In this document: piece by piece, positions 18,135-26,868 of the stretch
Layout: every line of letters begins with the position of its first letter
How positions within the stretch are numbered: position 1 is the stretch's first letter
Assembly (NCBI GenBank): GCA_963847345.1
Contig: CAWJZU010000015.1
Coordinates: forward strand, 62,001 to 126,000
From: DATARH01 sp963847345
GTDB lineage: Bacteria > Pseudomonadota > Alphaproteobacteria > ATCC43930 > CGMCC-115725
DNA length: 64,000 nucleotides
Direction of reading: 5' to 3'
Notes under the pieces: model-generated
What the model saw: only the letters and a program-made list of their open reading frames with translations
What the model was told of the DNA's origin: nothing
The model's database searches: none
Position numbers and translations under genes: made by a program

Positions 18135-18320
18135 TAATTTCCTGATCGGGCGTAGGTAATTCCCTGTTCGGTCGCGGACAGTCGCTGTTCCCGTCCGCCG
18201 ATTTCACTGTTTGCGGCGCCGACCAATCGGCTCAGTGTTCGCCAAGCCCTTGTACGGAAAGGCGAAATCTCGTAAAGGCTCCGGCGCCGGATCGGAAAAA
18301 TTCCCTGCCGCAGGGAATTC
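18135..18320. repeat. Intergenic relic with TTCCCTG/CAGGGAA repeats
   Basis: The 344-base gap between glgP and ackA (18001-18344) carries no gene. It holds repeated AATTCCCTG-like words (AATTTCCTG near 18136, AATTCCCTG near 18159) and an almost loopless perfect palindrome: AATTCCCTGC at 18299-18308 and GCAGGGAATT at 18310-18319. The same word and the same style of palindrome recur at 45412-45530. The palindrome lies just past the 3' end of ackA and could act as a bidirectional terminator. More likely both sites are remains of the same mobile or repeat family. Confidence 0.55.
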
Positions 18321-18344
18321 GCCCCCGTCGCGGCGCCGATGCGA

Positions 18345-19544
18345 TTATGCCGCCGGGCCGTGCAGCAGCGCGCGGGCGTGCCGGGCGATCATCAGGTTCT
18401 CGTCCGTCCTGATGACATAGGCGCTGATGCGGCTGGTTCGCGTCGTGATGCGGATCCGGTGTGCGGCATTGGCCGCCGGGTCCATCTCGATGCCGAGCCA
18501 GGCGCAGGCCCCGCAGATCGCGGCGCGGATCGGCGCGGCGTTCTCCCCGACGCCGGCGGTGAACACGATCCCGTCGAGCCCGCCGAGCGCCACGGCAAGC
18601 GATCCGATCTGGCGCGCCGTCCAGTAGCAGAACGCCTCGATCGCAAAGCGTGCGCGCGGCTCAGAACTGGCCAGCAATTCGCGGAAATCCGAGGAGACTC
18701 CGGACAGGCCCAGCATGCCGGAGCGGCGATACAGCAAATCCGTAACCGCATCCGGCGACATGCCTTTCTGCTGGATCAGATAGAGAATGACCCCGGGGTC
18801 GAGCGCGCCGCAGCGTGTGCCCATCGGCAGCCCGTCGAGCGCCGTGAACCCCATCGTCGTCGCCACCGATCGGCCCGCCTGCATCGCGCAGGCCGAGCAG
18901 CCGTTGCCGAGGTGGGCAACCACCACCCGCCCGCCGGCAAGATCGGGGGCGCGCTGCGGCAGGACCGAGGCGATGTATTCGTACGACAGCCCGTGAAAGC
19001 CGTAGCGCCGCACGCCCTCGTCGTACAGCGTGTAAGGCAGCGCGAAGGCCTGCTCCAGCTCGGGCGCGGTGCGGTGAAACGCCGTGTCGAAGCACGCCAC
19101 CTGAGGCAGCTCCGGGTTCATCGTCAGCGCTGTGCGGATCGGCGCCAGATTGTGCGGCTCGTGCAGCGGCGCCAGCGGTACCAGCGCTTCCAGTTCGGCG
19201 AGCAGCTCCGGCGTCACGCGCGCCGGCCTCGAATGTCGCGCCCCGCCGTGCACGACGCGGTGGCCGAGCACCGCGAGATGCCGGTCACCAAGCTGCTCGC
19301 GCGCCCAGGGCAGCATGGCGGGCAGCACCTCGCTTGGCGACGCCGGTGGGCGACCGGCGAAATCCGGCGGCGCGATCGCCTTGCCATCGGGGCCGACGGC
19401 CTGCGCCGCGGGGTGCACGCCGATCCCGTCCACCTGACCCGAGAGGAGCCGCCTTTCGCCCTCGTAGAACGAAAATTTCAGCGACGACGAGCCGGCGTTG
19501 ATGACGCCGATCAGCGGTTCGGCAGCCTCGTTCGGCACGGACAT
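18345..19544 (-). CDS. ackA: Acetate/propionate family kinase
   Basis: Interconverts acetyl phosphate + ADP and acetate + ATP in the cytosol; 399 residues. The ASKHA-fold signatures are the phosphate-1 loop 'GVINAGSSSLKFSFYEG', the 'FDTAFHRTAP' segment, 'VVVAHLGNGCSACAM' and 'VFTAGVGENAAPIR'. Catalytic Arg is in 'LGHRVVHGG'. The ATG at 19544 is preferred; an in-frame GTG two codons upstream (19550) is also possible. The fabI stop (TAG, 19551-19553) sits within the ribosome site GTAGGTGAG, so the two genes are translationally coupled. Last gene of the DUF3141-pta-fabI-ackA operon. Confidence 0.95.
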   Translation of the reverse strand: MSVPNEAAEPLIGVINAGSSSLKFSFYEGERRLLSGQVDGIGVHPAAQAVGPDGKAIAPPDFAGRPPASPSEVLPAMLPWAREQLGDRHLAVLGHRVVHGGARHSRPARVTPELLAELEALVPLAPLHEPHNLAPIRTALTMNPELPQVACFDTAFHRTAPELEQAFALPYTLYDEGVRRYGFHGLSYEYIASVLPQRAPDLAGGRVVVAHLGNGCSACAMQAGRSVATTMGFTALDGLPMGTRCGALDPGVILYLIQQKGMSPDAVTDLLYRRSGMLGLSGVSSDFRELLASSEPRARFAIEAFCYWTARQIGSLAVALGGLDGIVFTAGVGENAAPIRAAICGACAWLGIEMDPAANAAHRIRITTRTSRISAYVIRTDENLMIARHARALLHGPAA

Positions 19545-19550
19545 GCTCAC

Positions 19551-20360
19551 CTACCCGAGAATGTGATAGCCGCCGTCGATGTACAGCGTCTCGCCGGTCA
19601 TCGCCGCGCCGTAGGGGCACGCCAGAAACACGCAGGCGGCGCCGACTTCCTCGATCGTGACGAGACGGCGCGCCGGCGCGTGGCTCGCGACATGGCTCAT
19701 CAGCTCGTCGAAATCGGGAATGCCGGAGGCGGCGCGGGTCGCCAGCGGCCCGGGGCTGACCGCGTGTACGCGGATGCCGCGCGGCCCGAGTTCGGCCGCC
19801 ACGTAGCGCACCGCCAATTCGAGTGCGGCCTTGACCGGCCCCATGATCCCGTAATTCTCGACCACCTCGTTGGCGCCGAGATAGCTCATCGTGATCATCG
19901 TGCCGCCACCGGTCATCAGCTTCTCGGCGCGGCGCGCCAGATCGAGAAACGACCAGCAGGAGACGTCCATCGCGGTCAGGAACCCGTCGCGCGGGCAATC
20001 GGTGACCCGCCCGGCCAGCGCCTCGCGCGGCGCGAACGCGATCGAATGCACCAGAATATCTAGCCGTCCCCATTTCTGCGCGATCGCCTCGAACAGCGCA
20101 TTGACCTGGGCGTCGTCGCGGACTTCGAGCGGCAGCAGCAACGCCGCCCCGACTTCGCGCGCCAACGGCTCGATATGGGGCAGCGCCTTGTCGTTCAGAT
20201 AGGTCATCGCGATTTCGGCGCCGGCGAGGCGCATCGCCTGGGCGCATCCCCACGCGATCGAGCGGTCGTTGGCGACCCCGACAATGAGCGCGTTGAGGCC
20301 GCTCAATACCGGTGGCAGCGCACTTCGGTCCGGCTGGGATGACAGGCGGTCAGACTTCAT
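19551..20360 (-). CDS. fabI: Enoyl-[acyl-carrier-protein] reductase FabI
   Basis: NADH-dependent reductase completing the fatty-acid elongation cycle, 269 residues. The FabI-type cofactor region 'ALIVGVANDRSIAWGCAQ' and the catalytic Tyr-x6-Lys in 'ENYGIMGPVKAALE' are present, as is the 'AGPLATRAASGI'-type substrate loop, here SPGPLATRAASGI. The ATG at 20360 (MKSDRLSSQPDRS) is chosen; the longer open frame upstream is antisense-like arginine-rich sequence inside pta. ATGA overlap with the pta stop shows coupling. Its place in an acetyl-phosphate operon suggests a specialised paralog for acyl-pool or redox balance rather than the only FabI in the cell. Confidence 0.94.
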   Translation of the reverse strand: MKSDRLSSQPDRSALPPVLSGLNALIVGVANDRSIAWGCAQAMRLAGAEIAMTYLNDKALPHIEPLAREVGAALLLPLEVRDDAQVNALFEAIAQKWGRLDILVHSIAFAPREALAGRVTDCPRDGFLTAMDVSCWSFLDLARRAEKLMTGGGTMITMSYLGANEVVENYGIMGPVKAALELAVRYVAAELGPRGIRVHAVSPGPLATRAASGIPDFDELMSHVASHAPARRLVTIEEVGAACVFLACPYGAAMTGETLYIDGGYHILG

Positions 20361-21325
20361 CTGATTGCCGCCTTCGCGCTCTGGAGCCGCGCATCGGCCA
20401 GGAGGCTGGCCACGGCGCAGGAGGCGAGCCGGGTGACGACCGAGTCGGCCCGGCTGGTCAGGATGATCGGCACCTTCGCCCCGAGCACGATCCCGGCGGC
20501 GTCGGCGCCGGCGAGGAACGACAGGCTCTTCGCAAGCATGTTGCCTGCTTCCAGATCGGGCACGACGAGGACGTTCGCGCGCCCCGCGACCGGCGAGACG
20601 ATGTGCTTGATGGCGGCCAATTCCTCGCTGATCGCGTTGTCTAGCGCCAAGGGGCCGTCCAGAATCCCGCCGACGATCTGACCGCGATCGGCCATCTTGC
20701 ACAGGGCCGCCGCCTCAACCGTCGACGGCACCTTCGGGTTGACGGTTTCCATCGCCGAGAGGATCGCGACCCGCACCTCCTCGAACCGCAGCGCCCGCGC
20801 CAAGTCGATCGCGTTCTGCACGATGTCGACTTTGCCGGCGAGATCGGGGGTGATGTTGACGGCGGCGTCGGTGACGATCAGCGGGTCCTTGTGGCCGGGG
20901 ACGTCCATGACGAAGCAGTGGCTGATACGGCGCGCCGTGCGGATTCCGGTTTCGCGCGCGACGACCGCGCCCATCAGCTCGTCGGTGTGAAGGCTGCCCT
21001 TCATCAACGCTTCGGCCTTGCCCTGGCGGACGAGTTCGACGGCCTTGTCGGCAGAATCGTGGCTGTGCGCCGAGGCCACGATGGTAAATCCCGAGATGTC
21101 GAGGTCCGCCTCGTCGGCCGTGGCGCGGATGCGCTCGGGGGGCCCGACCAGGATCGGCGTGATCAGACCGAGCTTGGCCGCTTCGATCGCGCCTTCGAGC
21201 GATACCCGATCGCACGGATGCACAATGGCGGTCGTCACCGGCGGCACATCGCGGGCCGCCGCCAACAGGCGCTCGTACCGGACGCCACGATGATTCGGGC
21301 TCTTCTGCATTACTGCCCTCATCAT
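20357..21325 (-). CDS. pta: Phosphate acetyl/butyryltransferase
   Basis: Transfers an acyl group between CoA and phosphate (acetyl-CoA + Pi to acetyl phosphate + CoA); 322 residues, the short Ptb/Pta catalytic form without an N-terminal regulatory domain. Motifs include 'ALMKGSLHTDELMGAVV', 'RRISHCFVMDVPGH', 'DAAVNITPDLAGKVDIVQNA' and 'PDLEAGNMLAKSLSFLAGA'. Such proteins are often named bifunctional enoyl-CoA hydratase/phosphate acetyltransferase, although no MaoC domain is present here. Its end overlaps the fabI start by four bases and its start overlaps the DUF3141 stop by four. With AckA it forms the acetyl-CoA/acetate/ATP route. Confidence 0.93.
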   Translation of the reverse strand: MMRAVMQKSPNHRGVRYERLLAAARDVPPVTTAIVHPCDRVSLEGAIEAAKLGLITPILVGPPERIRATADEADLDISGFTIVASAHSHDSADKAVELVRQGKAEALMKGSLHTDELMGAVVARETGIRTARRISHCFVMDVPGHKDPLIVTDAAVNITPDLAGKVDIVQNAIDLARALRFEEVRVAILSAMETVNPKVPSTVEAAALCKMADRGQIVGGILDGPLALDNAISEELAAIKHIVSPVAGRANVLVVPDLEAGNMLAKSLSFLAGADAAGIVLGAKVPIILTSRADSVVTRLASCAVASLLADARLQSAKAAIR

Positions 21326-23564
21326 CCCGCCGCCTCTTCCATCGGTGCGGCGCCCGGCTTCGCGGAGGGGGGGTTGCCGAACAAGGTTTCGATGCGCTGC
21401 ATCCGCCGGGAACTTTCTTCGCTCAGAGCGCCACGGGCCTCGACGACGCGGCGGAGCAGCCCCAGCGCGGTCTCGCGCGCGCGCCGGTCCCCCGACAGCA
21501 GCTTCGGCAGGGCCGCGATCGCGCGCTCCTCGTCGAGGTGCAGGATCAGGAACTGGTCATGGACAATCTCCTTGAACCGGCTCAAGCCCACGCGCTGGTC
21601 CGCCGGCAGCTCGCCGGCGATCTGTCGAAGCGCGGCGAAGCCGCGCTCGTCGGCCGCACCGTCCGGCATCCGGATATAAAGCAGGGCGCGGACGCTGGCC
21701 TCGGCCATCCCGCCGCTCTCGATCCGTTGCTCCAGGTGCGCCGCCATCTGTTTCGCGACCACCTCGCGCGCCAGATCCCGAGCGATCCGCCGGCCCCGGG
21801 TCCGCGGCTCATCCCCCGCCAATCCGATCATGGCCTGCAGCCAGGGCGCGCCATACAGATTGAGGAAAATCTCCTCCACAAGGCTGTCGCGCGCCCTGCC
21901 CCAGGCTTCGAGCCCGCCGGCAATCCAGTCCGACATCATCCGCTCAACAGCCAGAAACGGGTTGTCGGCGCTGACCGGGCGGCGGTTGGCGTGCACCTGC
22001 TCGGCCCAGGTGGCGACCGGCGTTATCAGCGGGTTGCTGTCGGCGAACATTTGAAAGCGCAGCCGGTTCGGGTGCAGATCGCGCATCGCGGTGGCGGCCT
22101 GTTCGGTTGCCGCCATATTGACTATCGGACCGACAAAGGTTCGATAAAGACCCTTGTTGATTTCGGAAACTCTTGCCGCCGCGGCGAAGCGCAGCTCGTC
22201 CTCGGGGCTGTTGCCGCCAAGCGCCCGGATGGCGTCGAGCGTGCGCGCCTCTAGGGTGAACAGAAAATCGCCGCGGACCAGTTCGGGATTTTCCACCGTT
22301 TCATCGACGCCGGTGATGACGGCTTCGTAAAGACCCGGCGGCATGACGTCGATCATGTCCATCGCCTGGGCGAATTCGCCGTGTTCCTTTGTCGCAACCT
22401 TGCCGGAAACGAAGATGCCGAGATGACCGATGCTCTGATGCAGGCAGTAGACGATCGTCTGGCCGGCCGCGACGATTTCGTCCTCGTGGTCGTAGAGATC
22501 GAGAATCCAGCCCAAAGCCTGCTGCGGCGGCGTGATATCGTCGCCCCAGGAGCAGAACACGATGATCGGCGACTGGATGTTGCGCAGATCGACCCGCATG
22601 CCGGTCGAGGTCCGCAGCTCGCCGGATGACAGCTTGTTGCCAACAAACAGATCGTCGGCGATTGACTGCATCTCCCCGGCGGTCAGCAGCACCGGGCTGC
22701 CCCACCATTTCTCGAAATCGAGAAAGCGAGCCGCCTCGGTGTCGACATTCGAATACAGGTGATAGATCTTCTTCCAATAGGTGTTGTCCGGGTGGGCCGA
22801 CTCGAAATTGGCGACGAGGTTGGCGCCGTCGAATTTCCCGTGACCGAGATCGCCGGCCAGCGATGTCAGCCAGGTGCCGCCCAACAGCCCGCCAAGATAG
22901 CGCATCGGGTTCTTGCCGTGCACGCCGGCCCAATAAGAGAGCGGCGAACCGGCCAACATGATCGGACCGGGCAGGTCGGGGCGGATCGCGCTCATCATCA
23001 TGATCTGCCAGCCGGCCTGGCAGTTGCCGATCAGGCACGGCTTGCCCTCGGCCTCCGGATGACGCGCGACGACCTCCTCGACAAAGCGCGCCTCGGCGAG
23101 GCAGACATCCTCGATCGTCTGGCCCGGCATCGGCTCCGGCAGAAAGCCGACGAAATAGCAGGGGTGACCCGCCGCCAGCGCGACGCCGATCTCGCTGTCA
23201 TGCTTCATGCCGCCGATGCCCGGCCCGTGCCCGGCCCTCGGGTCGAACACGATGAATGGGCGCTTGCGCGGGATCGATCGATACGCCCGGCTGGCGGGAC
23301 GATGCGGACCAGTCCGTAATTGACCGGCCGCGGCAAGGTGCGCCCGTCGAGCACGAGTTCCGCCGCGAAGGTCAGGACGTGCGGCGCCTTGCGCGCATTG
23401 TGCTCGACGTAATTGTTGCCGCGCTGGCGCAGCACATCGAGCAGCAAAATCGAGCGCTGCCATGCGTCGACCCAGTACTCGATGGCGTCTTTCGCGCCTG
23501 GAATAAATTGAAAGGGAAGGCTAAGCGATTGGCTTGGCACGGTTTCCTCGACGTTCTCGCTCAT
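21322..23564 (-). CDS. DUF3141 PhaC-like alpha/beta hydrolase (one frameshift)
   Basis: Large alpha/beta-hydrolase-fold protein of about 748 residues, of the DUF3141 family often labelled poly(3-hydroxyalkanoate) synthetase-like. The probable nucleophile is the Cys of 'LIGNCQAGWQ' (about residue 182), echoing the G-x-C box of PHA synthases. The acid is in 'SWGDDITPPQQA' and the His in 'QSIGHLGIFVSG'. A helical C-terminal third follows. The start at 23564 (MSENVEETVPSQ) has GGAGAG upstream. Near 23285 the frame shifts (...RIVPPAG / IPRKRPFIVFDPRAGHG...), which truncates the open frame at both sides. First gene of the pta-fabI-ackA operon. The true substrate is unknown. Confidence 0.85.
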
Positions 23565-23626
23565 CGCGCTCTCCATACCACGCGAAATCAGATATCCTAC
23601 TCTAGAGGATTGCACGAGCTATGCCA

Positions 23627-23640
23627 TTGATTTATGTCAG
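23627..23640. promoter_or_regulatory. Candidate PhoB or FNR/FixK site upstream of the DUF3141-pta-fabI-ackA operon
   Basis: On the plus strand the sequence reads TTGATTTATGTCAG, close to the FNR/FixK palindrome TTGAT-N4-(A/G)TCAA with one mismatch at the end. On the minus strand, the direction of the operon, it reads CTGACATAAATC, eleven of twelve matches to the first half of a rhizobial Pho box. The second half is poor. It lies about 63 bases before the DUF3141 ATG and 170 before PPK2, where either regulator would be plausible. Confidence 0.35.
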
Positions 23641-23809
23641 TGCGATTACGCTGCATCGCGCTTGAGTGGCGACTAAGGATCGCGCACCGCCGGCTCTTCG
23701 GAGGGCGGCTGGTTTTGCATATTTCTGCGGCTGCTGCTGTGGTTTTGGCCATAATGCCGGCGTTCCCAGTTGCAGTCCGCGACGGCGCATGCACGGCAGG
23801 GAGAGCGAA

Positions 23810-24583
23810 ATGAAGCGCAAGGAATACGAGCAGGAACTAAAGCGTTTGCAAACCGGCCTGTGCGCGCTTCAGGAATGGGTGAAGTACAAGGGCTTGCGTG
23901 TGGTTGTGGTTTTTGAGGGGCGCGACACCGCCGGCAAGGGCGGGACGATAAAGGCGATAGCCGAACGGGTAAGCCCGCGTGTGTTTCGCGTTGTCGCGCT
24001 GCCGGCCCCGTCCGATCGCGAAAAATCACAAATGTATATCCAGCGCTATATCACGCATTTCCCAGCAGCCGGCGAAGTCGTGATCTTCGATCGCAGCTGG
24101 TACAATCGAGCCGGCATCGAGCACGTGATGGGCTTCTGCACCGCGGAACAGCATCGCAGATTCCTTGAGCTGGCGCCGCTGGTCGAGAAGGTCATGATCG
24201 ACAATGGCCTGATTCTGGTTAAATACTGGCTCGAGGTTAGCAAAGAGGAGCAGGAACGCCGCTTCGAGGCCCGCGTCAACGATCCGCTGCGCCAGTGGAA
24301 ACTCAGCCCGATGGACGTCGAATCGTGGAACCGCTGGGACAATTATACGGAAGCGCGCGACGAGATGCTGAAAGCCACCGATACGCAACATGCGCCCTGG
24401 CACATAATCCGCTCCGACGACAAGAAAGCCGCCCGCCTCAATTGCATCTCGCACTTATTGAGCGTCGTGCCTTTCGAGGAAGTCCCTCGGGAGAAGGTGA
24501 AGCTTCCGAAGCGCCCGAAGCACGACAAGCACGACCCCGAAGCCGGCTTGCATGGCAGGAGTTTTGTGCCGGAGCGGTATTGA
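23810..24583 (+). CDS. ppk2: Polyphosphate kinase 2 family protein
   Basis: Transfers phosphate between polyphosphate and nucleotides; 257 residues, a single PPK2 domain. Walker A is in 'VVFEGRDTAGKGGTIKAI' (about residues 39-47) and the lid/Walker B segment is 'VVIFDRSWYNRAGIEHVMG'. 'KYWLEVSKEEQERRF' and 'PLRQWKLSPMDVESWNRW' are family blocks. The ATG at 23810 follows AGGGAGAG; longer in-frame starts begin in non-conserved sequence. It is divergent from the acetyl-phosphate operon and shares the control region with the candidate PhoB/FNR site. Whether it makes polyphosphate or ATP/GTP cannot be told from sequence. Confidence 0.94.
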   Translation: MKRKEYEQELKRLQTGLCALQEWVKYKGLRVVVVFEGRDTAGKGGTIKAIAERVSPRVFRVVALPAPSDREKSQMYIQRYITHFPAAGEVVIFDRSWYNRAGIEHVMGFCTAEQHRRFLELAPLVEKVMIDNGLILVKYWLEVSKEEQERRFEARVNDPLRQWKLSPMDVESWNRWDNYTEARDEMLKATDTQHAPWHIIRSDDKKAARLNCISHLLSVVPFEEVPREKVKLPKRPKHDKHDPEAGLHGRSFVPERY

Positions 24584-24689
24584 CGCCCGACCAGTTTGTC
24601 GGTGGCCGGGTTGATCTAGGTCACTGCGTTGCGTCATCGTGCGCGGATATGAAGCACGGCGGAGTCGACCCAACTTCAGAGAGGACAAA

Positions 24690-25118
24690 ATGGACGAATT
24701 GATCAGGCCGGGCGATCTGAAGAAAGTTGCCGTAGAGAAGGAAATGGCCCGTGCGCAGGAGATCGCGGAAGCCGACAAGCGCAAGGCCGACGAGCGACAT
24801 CAATTGCAGGAAGCCTTCATGAACCGGCAGCTTCACCCGGAGGTGAAGACCCGCTTGTCTAATGCCTTACGCGCCGCGGCCGAACGCGGCGAAACGCAGT
24901 TGCGGGTGTTCACATTCCCGAGCGAACTCTGCAACGATGGCGGCCGAGCCATAAACAATGGCGATCCCGACTGGCCCAGCACGCTGATCGGTTTCGCCGC
25001 TCGCGCTTTCGAATTCTACCAGAAGGAGCTGCAGCCGCACGGCTACAGGCTGCGTGCGGAAATCCTTGACTTTCCGGGTGGCATGCCGGGCGAAGTGGGG
25101 ATCACCTTGGCCTGGTAG
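24690..25118 (+). CDS. Conserved-looking cytosolic hypothetical protein
   Basis: 142 residues, family not recognised. The first 60 residues are a charged helix rich in Lys/Glu/Ala (MDELIRPGDLKKVAVEKEM...). The second part looks like a compact alpha/beta domain containing 'FTFPSELCNDGGRAINNGD' and ending 'GGMPGEVGITLAW'. There is no signal peptide or membrane segment. The ATG at 24690, with AGAGGAC upstream, is chosen over an earlier start in arginine-rich sequence. It follows ppk2 by 106 bases on the same strand and may share a transcript. Confidence 0.7.
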   Translation: MDELIRPGDLKKVAVEKEMARAQEIAEADKRKADERHQLQEAFMNRQLHPEVKTRLSNALRAAAERGETQLRVFTFPSELCNDGGRAINNGDPDWPSTLIGFAARAFEFYQKELQPHGYRLRAEILDFPGGMPGEVGITLAW

Positions 25119-25174
25119 CGGTCCCGCGGTGCGCCATGGTTTCGTGAGCTCCTCGCAACCGTGGGCGCAGCGGC

Positions 25175-25552
25175 GTGGCGCATGCCATCCTGGTGATCGT
25201 CGAGGAAATCGGCCTGGGTCTGGTCACCGGGGTCGTGTTGGCCGCGCTCGCAGCCTGGTTTCGGCGGATTACATCGCGGCGCGGCTGGACCAGCGAGCAC
25301 TGGCTGCATGTCCCGGTTGTCGCGCTGGGGACGGAAGCTTCGCCACGGCGCAGGCGCTCGGCGGCAGCGGCTCTATCGCATGCTTTGTCGGTGGCCAGCA
25401 TTGTGTTCGCCGTCATCGTCTTCGATGCCGGCGTTCCCGGGAAGGAAACGCTCGCCGTAACTACGGCCGTTGCGGTGCTGCTCAGCGTCGTGGCTCATGG
25501 GGCCAGCGCGAACCCACTTATCGCAAGGCTTGGTTTCCGAGACCGCCGGTGA
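25175..25552 (+). pseudogene. Relic of a CPA1-type Na+/H+ antiporter
   Basis: A fragment of the C-terminal membrane part of a cation:proton antiporter. One frame gives 'GLGLVTGVVLAALAAWF' and 'GWTSEHWLHVPVVAL'. A second frame continues 'SFATAQALGGSGSIACFVGG'. The first frame then resumes directly with 'ASIVFAVIVFDAGVPGKETLA' and ends 'VVAHGASANPLIARLGF'. In intact homologs roughly 90 residues separate the FVGG and ASIVFAV segments, so an internal deletion joins them, in addition to frameshifts and loss of the whole N-terminal half. Unlike the other broken genes here, this is a genuine pseudogene. Confidence 0.72.
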
Positions 25553-25603
25553 CAGGACCGGCGGCGGGTGCGGACGTTGCGCAAATGGAGCGAACCAGCG
25601 AGG

Positions 25604-26470
25604 TCAACCCCCGCCGGCCTGTCCGGCCTGCGTCAGCACGAAATCACGCAGCTTCTCGGTTGCCTGGCGCGACGCCTCGCTCGCCGGGTCGCGGACAATG
25701 AAGGTATGCGGCTGGCCGTCGAATTTGTGCAGGTCGAGCTGGCCGCCGCGTGCCCGGTACGCGGCGGCGAAGCGATCGGCCATATCCGGGGTGACGTTAT
25801 CGTCGCCGGTGCCCTGCACCATGATCGCCGGCGGCAGCGGCATCGCCGCCTCGCCGCGTTCGAGGATCAGGAGCGGGTTGCCTTCCGTCATCTCGGCTTC
25901 GGACGCCCAATAGGCGTCGTGCGCCTCGACCAGCCTCGTGTTTCCCTTCTCCTTGACCATGCGGTAGCGGGCGAGCGGGTCCGATATCGGCCAGCACAGC
26001 ACGATGTACGGCAAAAACGCGTCCTCTCCCGGCGCCTCCGCCAGATTCAGCGCGGCATAACGCGGGTCATCCGGTTTCAATGCGGCGAGCAGCAGCTGAT
26101 GCCCGCCGCTCGAGGTGCCGAGCGCGGAAACTAGCTCACGCCGGCTGCCGAACTCTTGCGCATGCGCCTTGAGCCAGCGAATGGCGAAATGAATGTCGGC
26201 GATCGAGGCCGGATAACGGTGCGCCGGCGGCATCCGGAAATCGATCGCCAGCACGACGATGCCGCTTTTCGCCAGTGCCTCGTCTAGCGGCGCGTTGTTG
26301 AGCCGATCGCCCGACGCCCAGGCGCCGCCATGCACGTCGATCAGCGCCGGGAACGGCCCCTCTCCCTTCGGCCGATACAGGTGCGCCAGCAATGGCGTCT
26401 CGCCGTGCCGCAGATACTCGATGTCGCGCGTCTCGATCTCGAACCGCGCCGGGACCGCTACTTCCGCCAT
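25604..26470 (-). CDS. Alpha/beta hydrolase (HSL-type esterase)
   Basis: Cytosolic esterase/lipase-like enzyme of 288 residues in the hormone-sensitive-lipase group. The oxyanion-hole HGG is in 'ALIDVHGGAWASGDRLN', the nucleophile Ser is in 'ALGTSSGGHQLLLAAL', the Asp is in 'VQGTGDDNVTPDMADRF' and the catalytic His is in 'FDGQPHTFIV'. The ATG at 26470 (MAEVAVPARFEIETRD) is chosen; the upstream extension is arginine-rich and not conserved-looking. It is divergent from the small lipoprotein gene. The substrate is unknown. Confidence 0.9.
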   Translation of the reverse strand: MAEVAVPARFEIETRDIEYLRHGETPLLAHLYRPKGEGPFPALIDVHGGAWASGDRLNNAPLDEALAKSGIVVLAIDFRMPPAHRYPASIADIHFAIRWLKAHAQEFGSRRELVSALGTSSGGHQLLLAALKPDDPRYAALNLAEAPGEDAFLPYIVLCWPISDPLARYRMVKEKGNTRLVEAHDAYWASEAEMTEGNPLLILERGEAAMPLPPAIMVQGTGDDNVTPDMADRFAAAYRARGGQLDLHKFDGQPHTFIVRDPASEASRQATEKLRDFVLTQAGQAGGG

Positions 26471-26610
26471 GCCATCTGCTCCTCCGTCGGATGCGGCGAG
26501 AATGCCGTGCCGGCGCCGCGCTTCCAAGCGCCGCGATCCGGTGCGGGACGGAGGACGACTTCCGGCGTTCGCCGGGTGATTCTGGGTTTGCCCAGTTCGC
26601 GAGGTGATCG

Positions 26611-26868
26611 ATGCAAGCCCGAACCATGGCCGCACTGTTGCTGCTCGTTCTGCTGGCCGGCTGCGCCGATGCGCCGCCCTGGGTGCAGTCGGCCTCGGCG
26701 GAGCAGATCGTCCTGCGCTGGTATCCGAGCGAAGCCAACCCGCTCGCAACTCAAGCGACGGCGCAGGCCAAGGCCGACGCGCATTGTGGGCAGACCGGTA
26801 GACGCGCCGCCCTCATCGCGACCCAATTGAGCGGCAGCGTCCAACTCGCCACCTATGCGTGTCAGTAA
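26611..26868 (+). CDS. Small lipoprotein
   Basis: 85-residue putative lipoprotein. It has a short basic start, the hydrophobic run 'MAALLLLVLLAGC' with a canonical LAGC lipobox (Cys at about residue 18), then a mature domain of about 67 residues containing 'VLRWYPSEANPLATQATAQA' and two further cysteines (AHCGQTG, TYACQ) that could form a disulfide. No family name is offered. It stands alone between the esterase and the enolase-superfamily gene. Confidence 0.78.
   Translation: MQARTMAALLLLVLLAGCADAPPWVQSASAEQIVLRWYPSEANPLATQATAQAKADAHCGQTGRRAALIATQLSGSVQLATYACQ

Noticed and set aside
18339..20063. 574-codon plus-strand frame
   Set aside because: It is antisense to ackA and fabI, both strongly conserved; its translation is arginine/histidine-rich shadow sequence.
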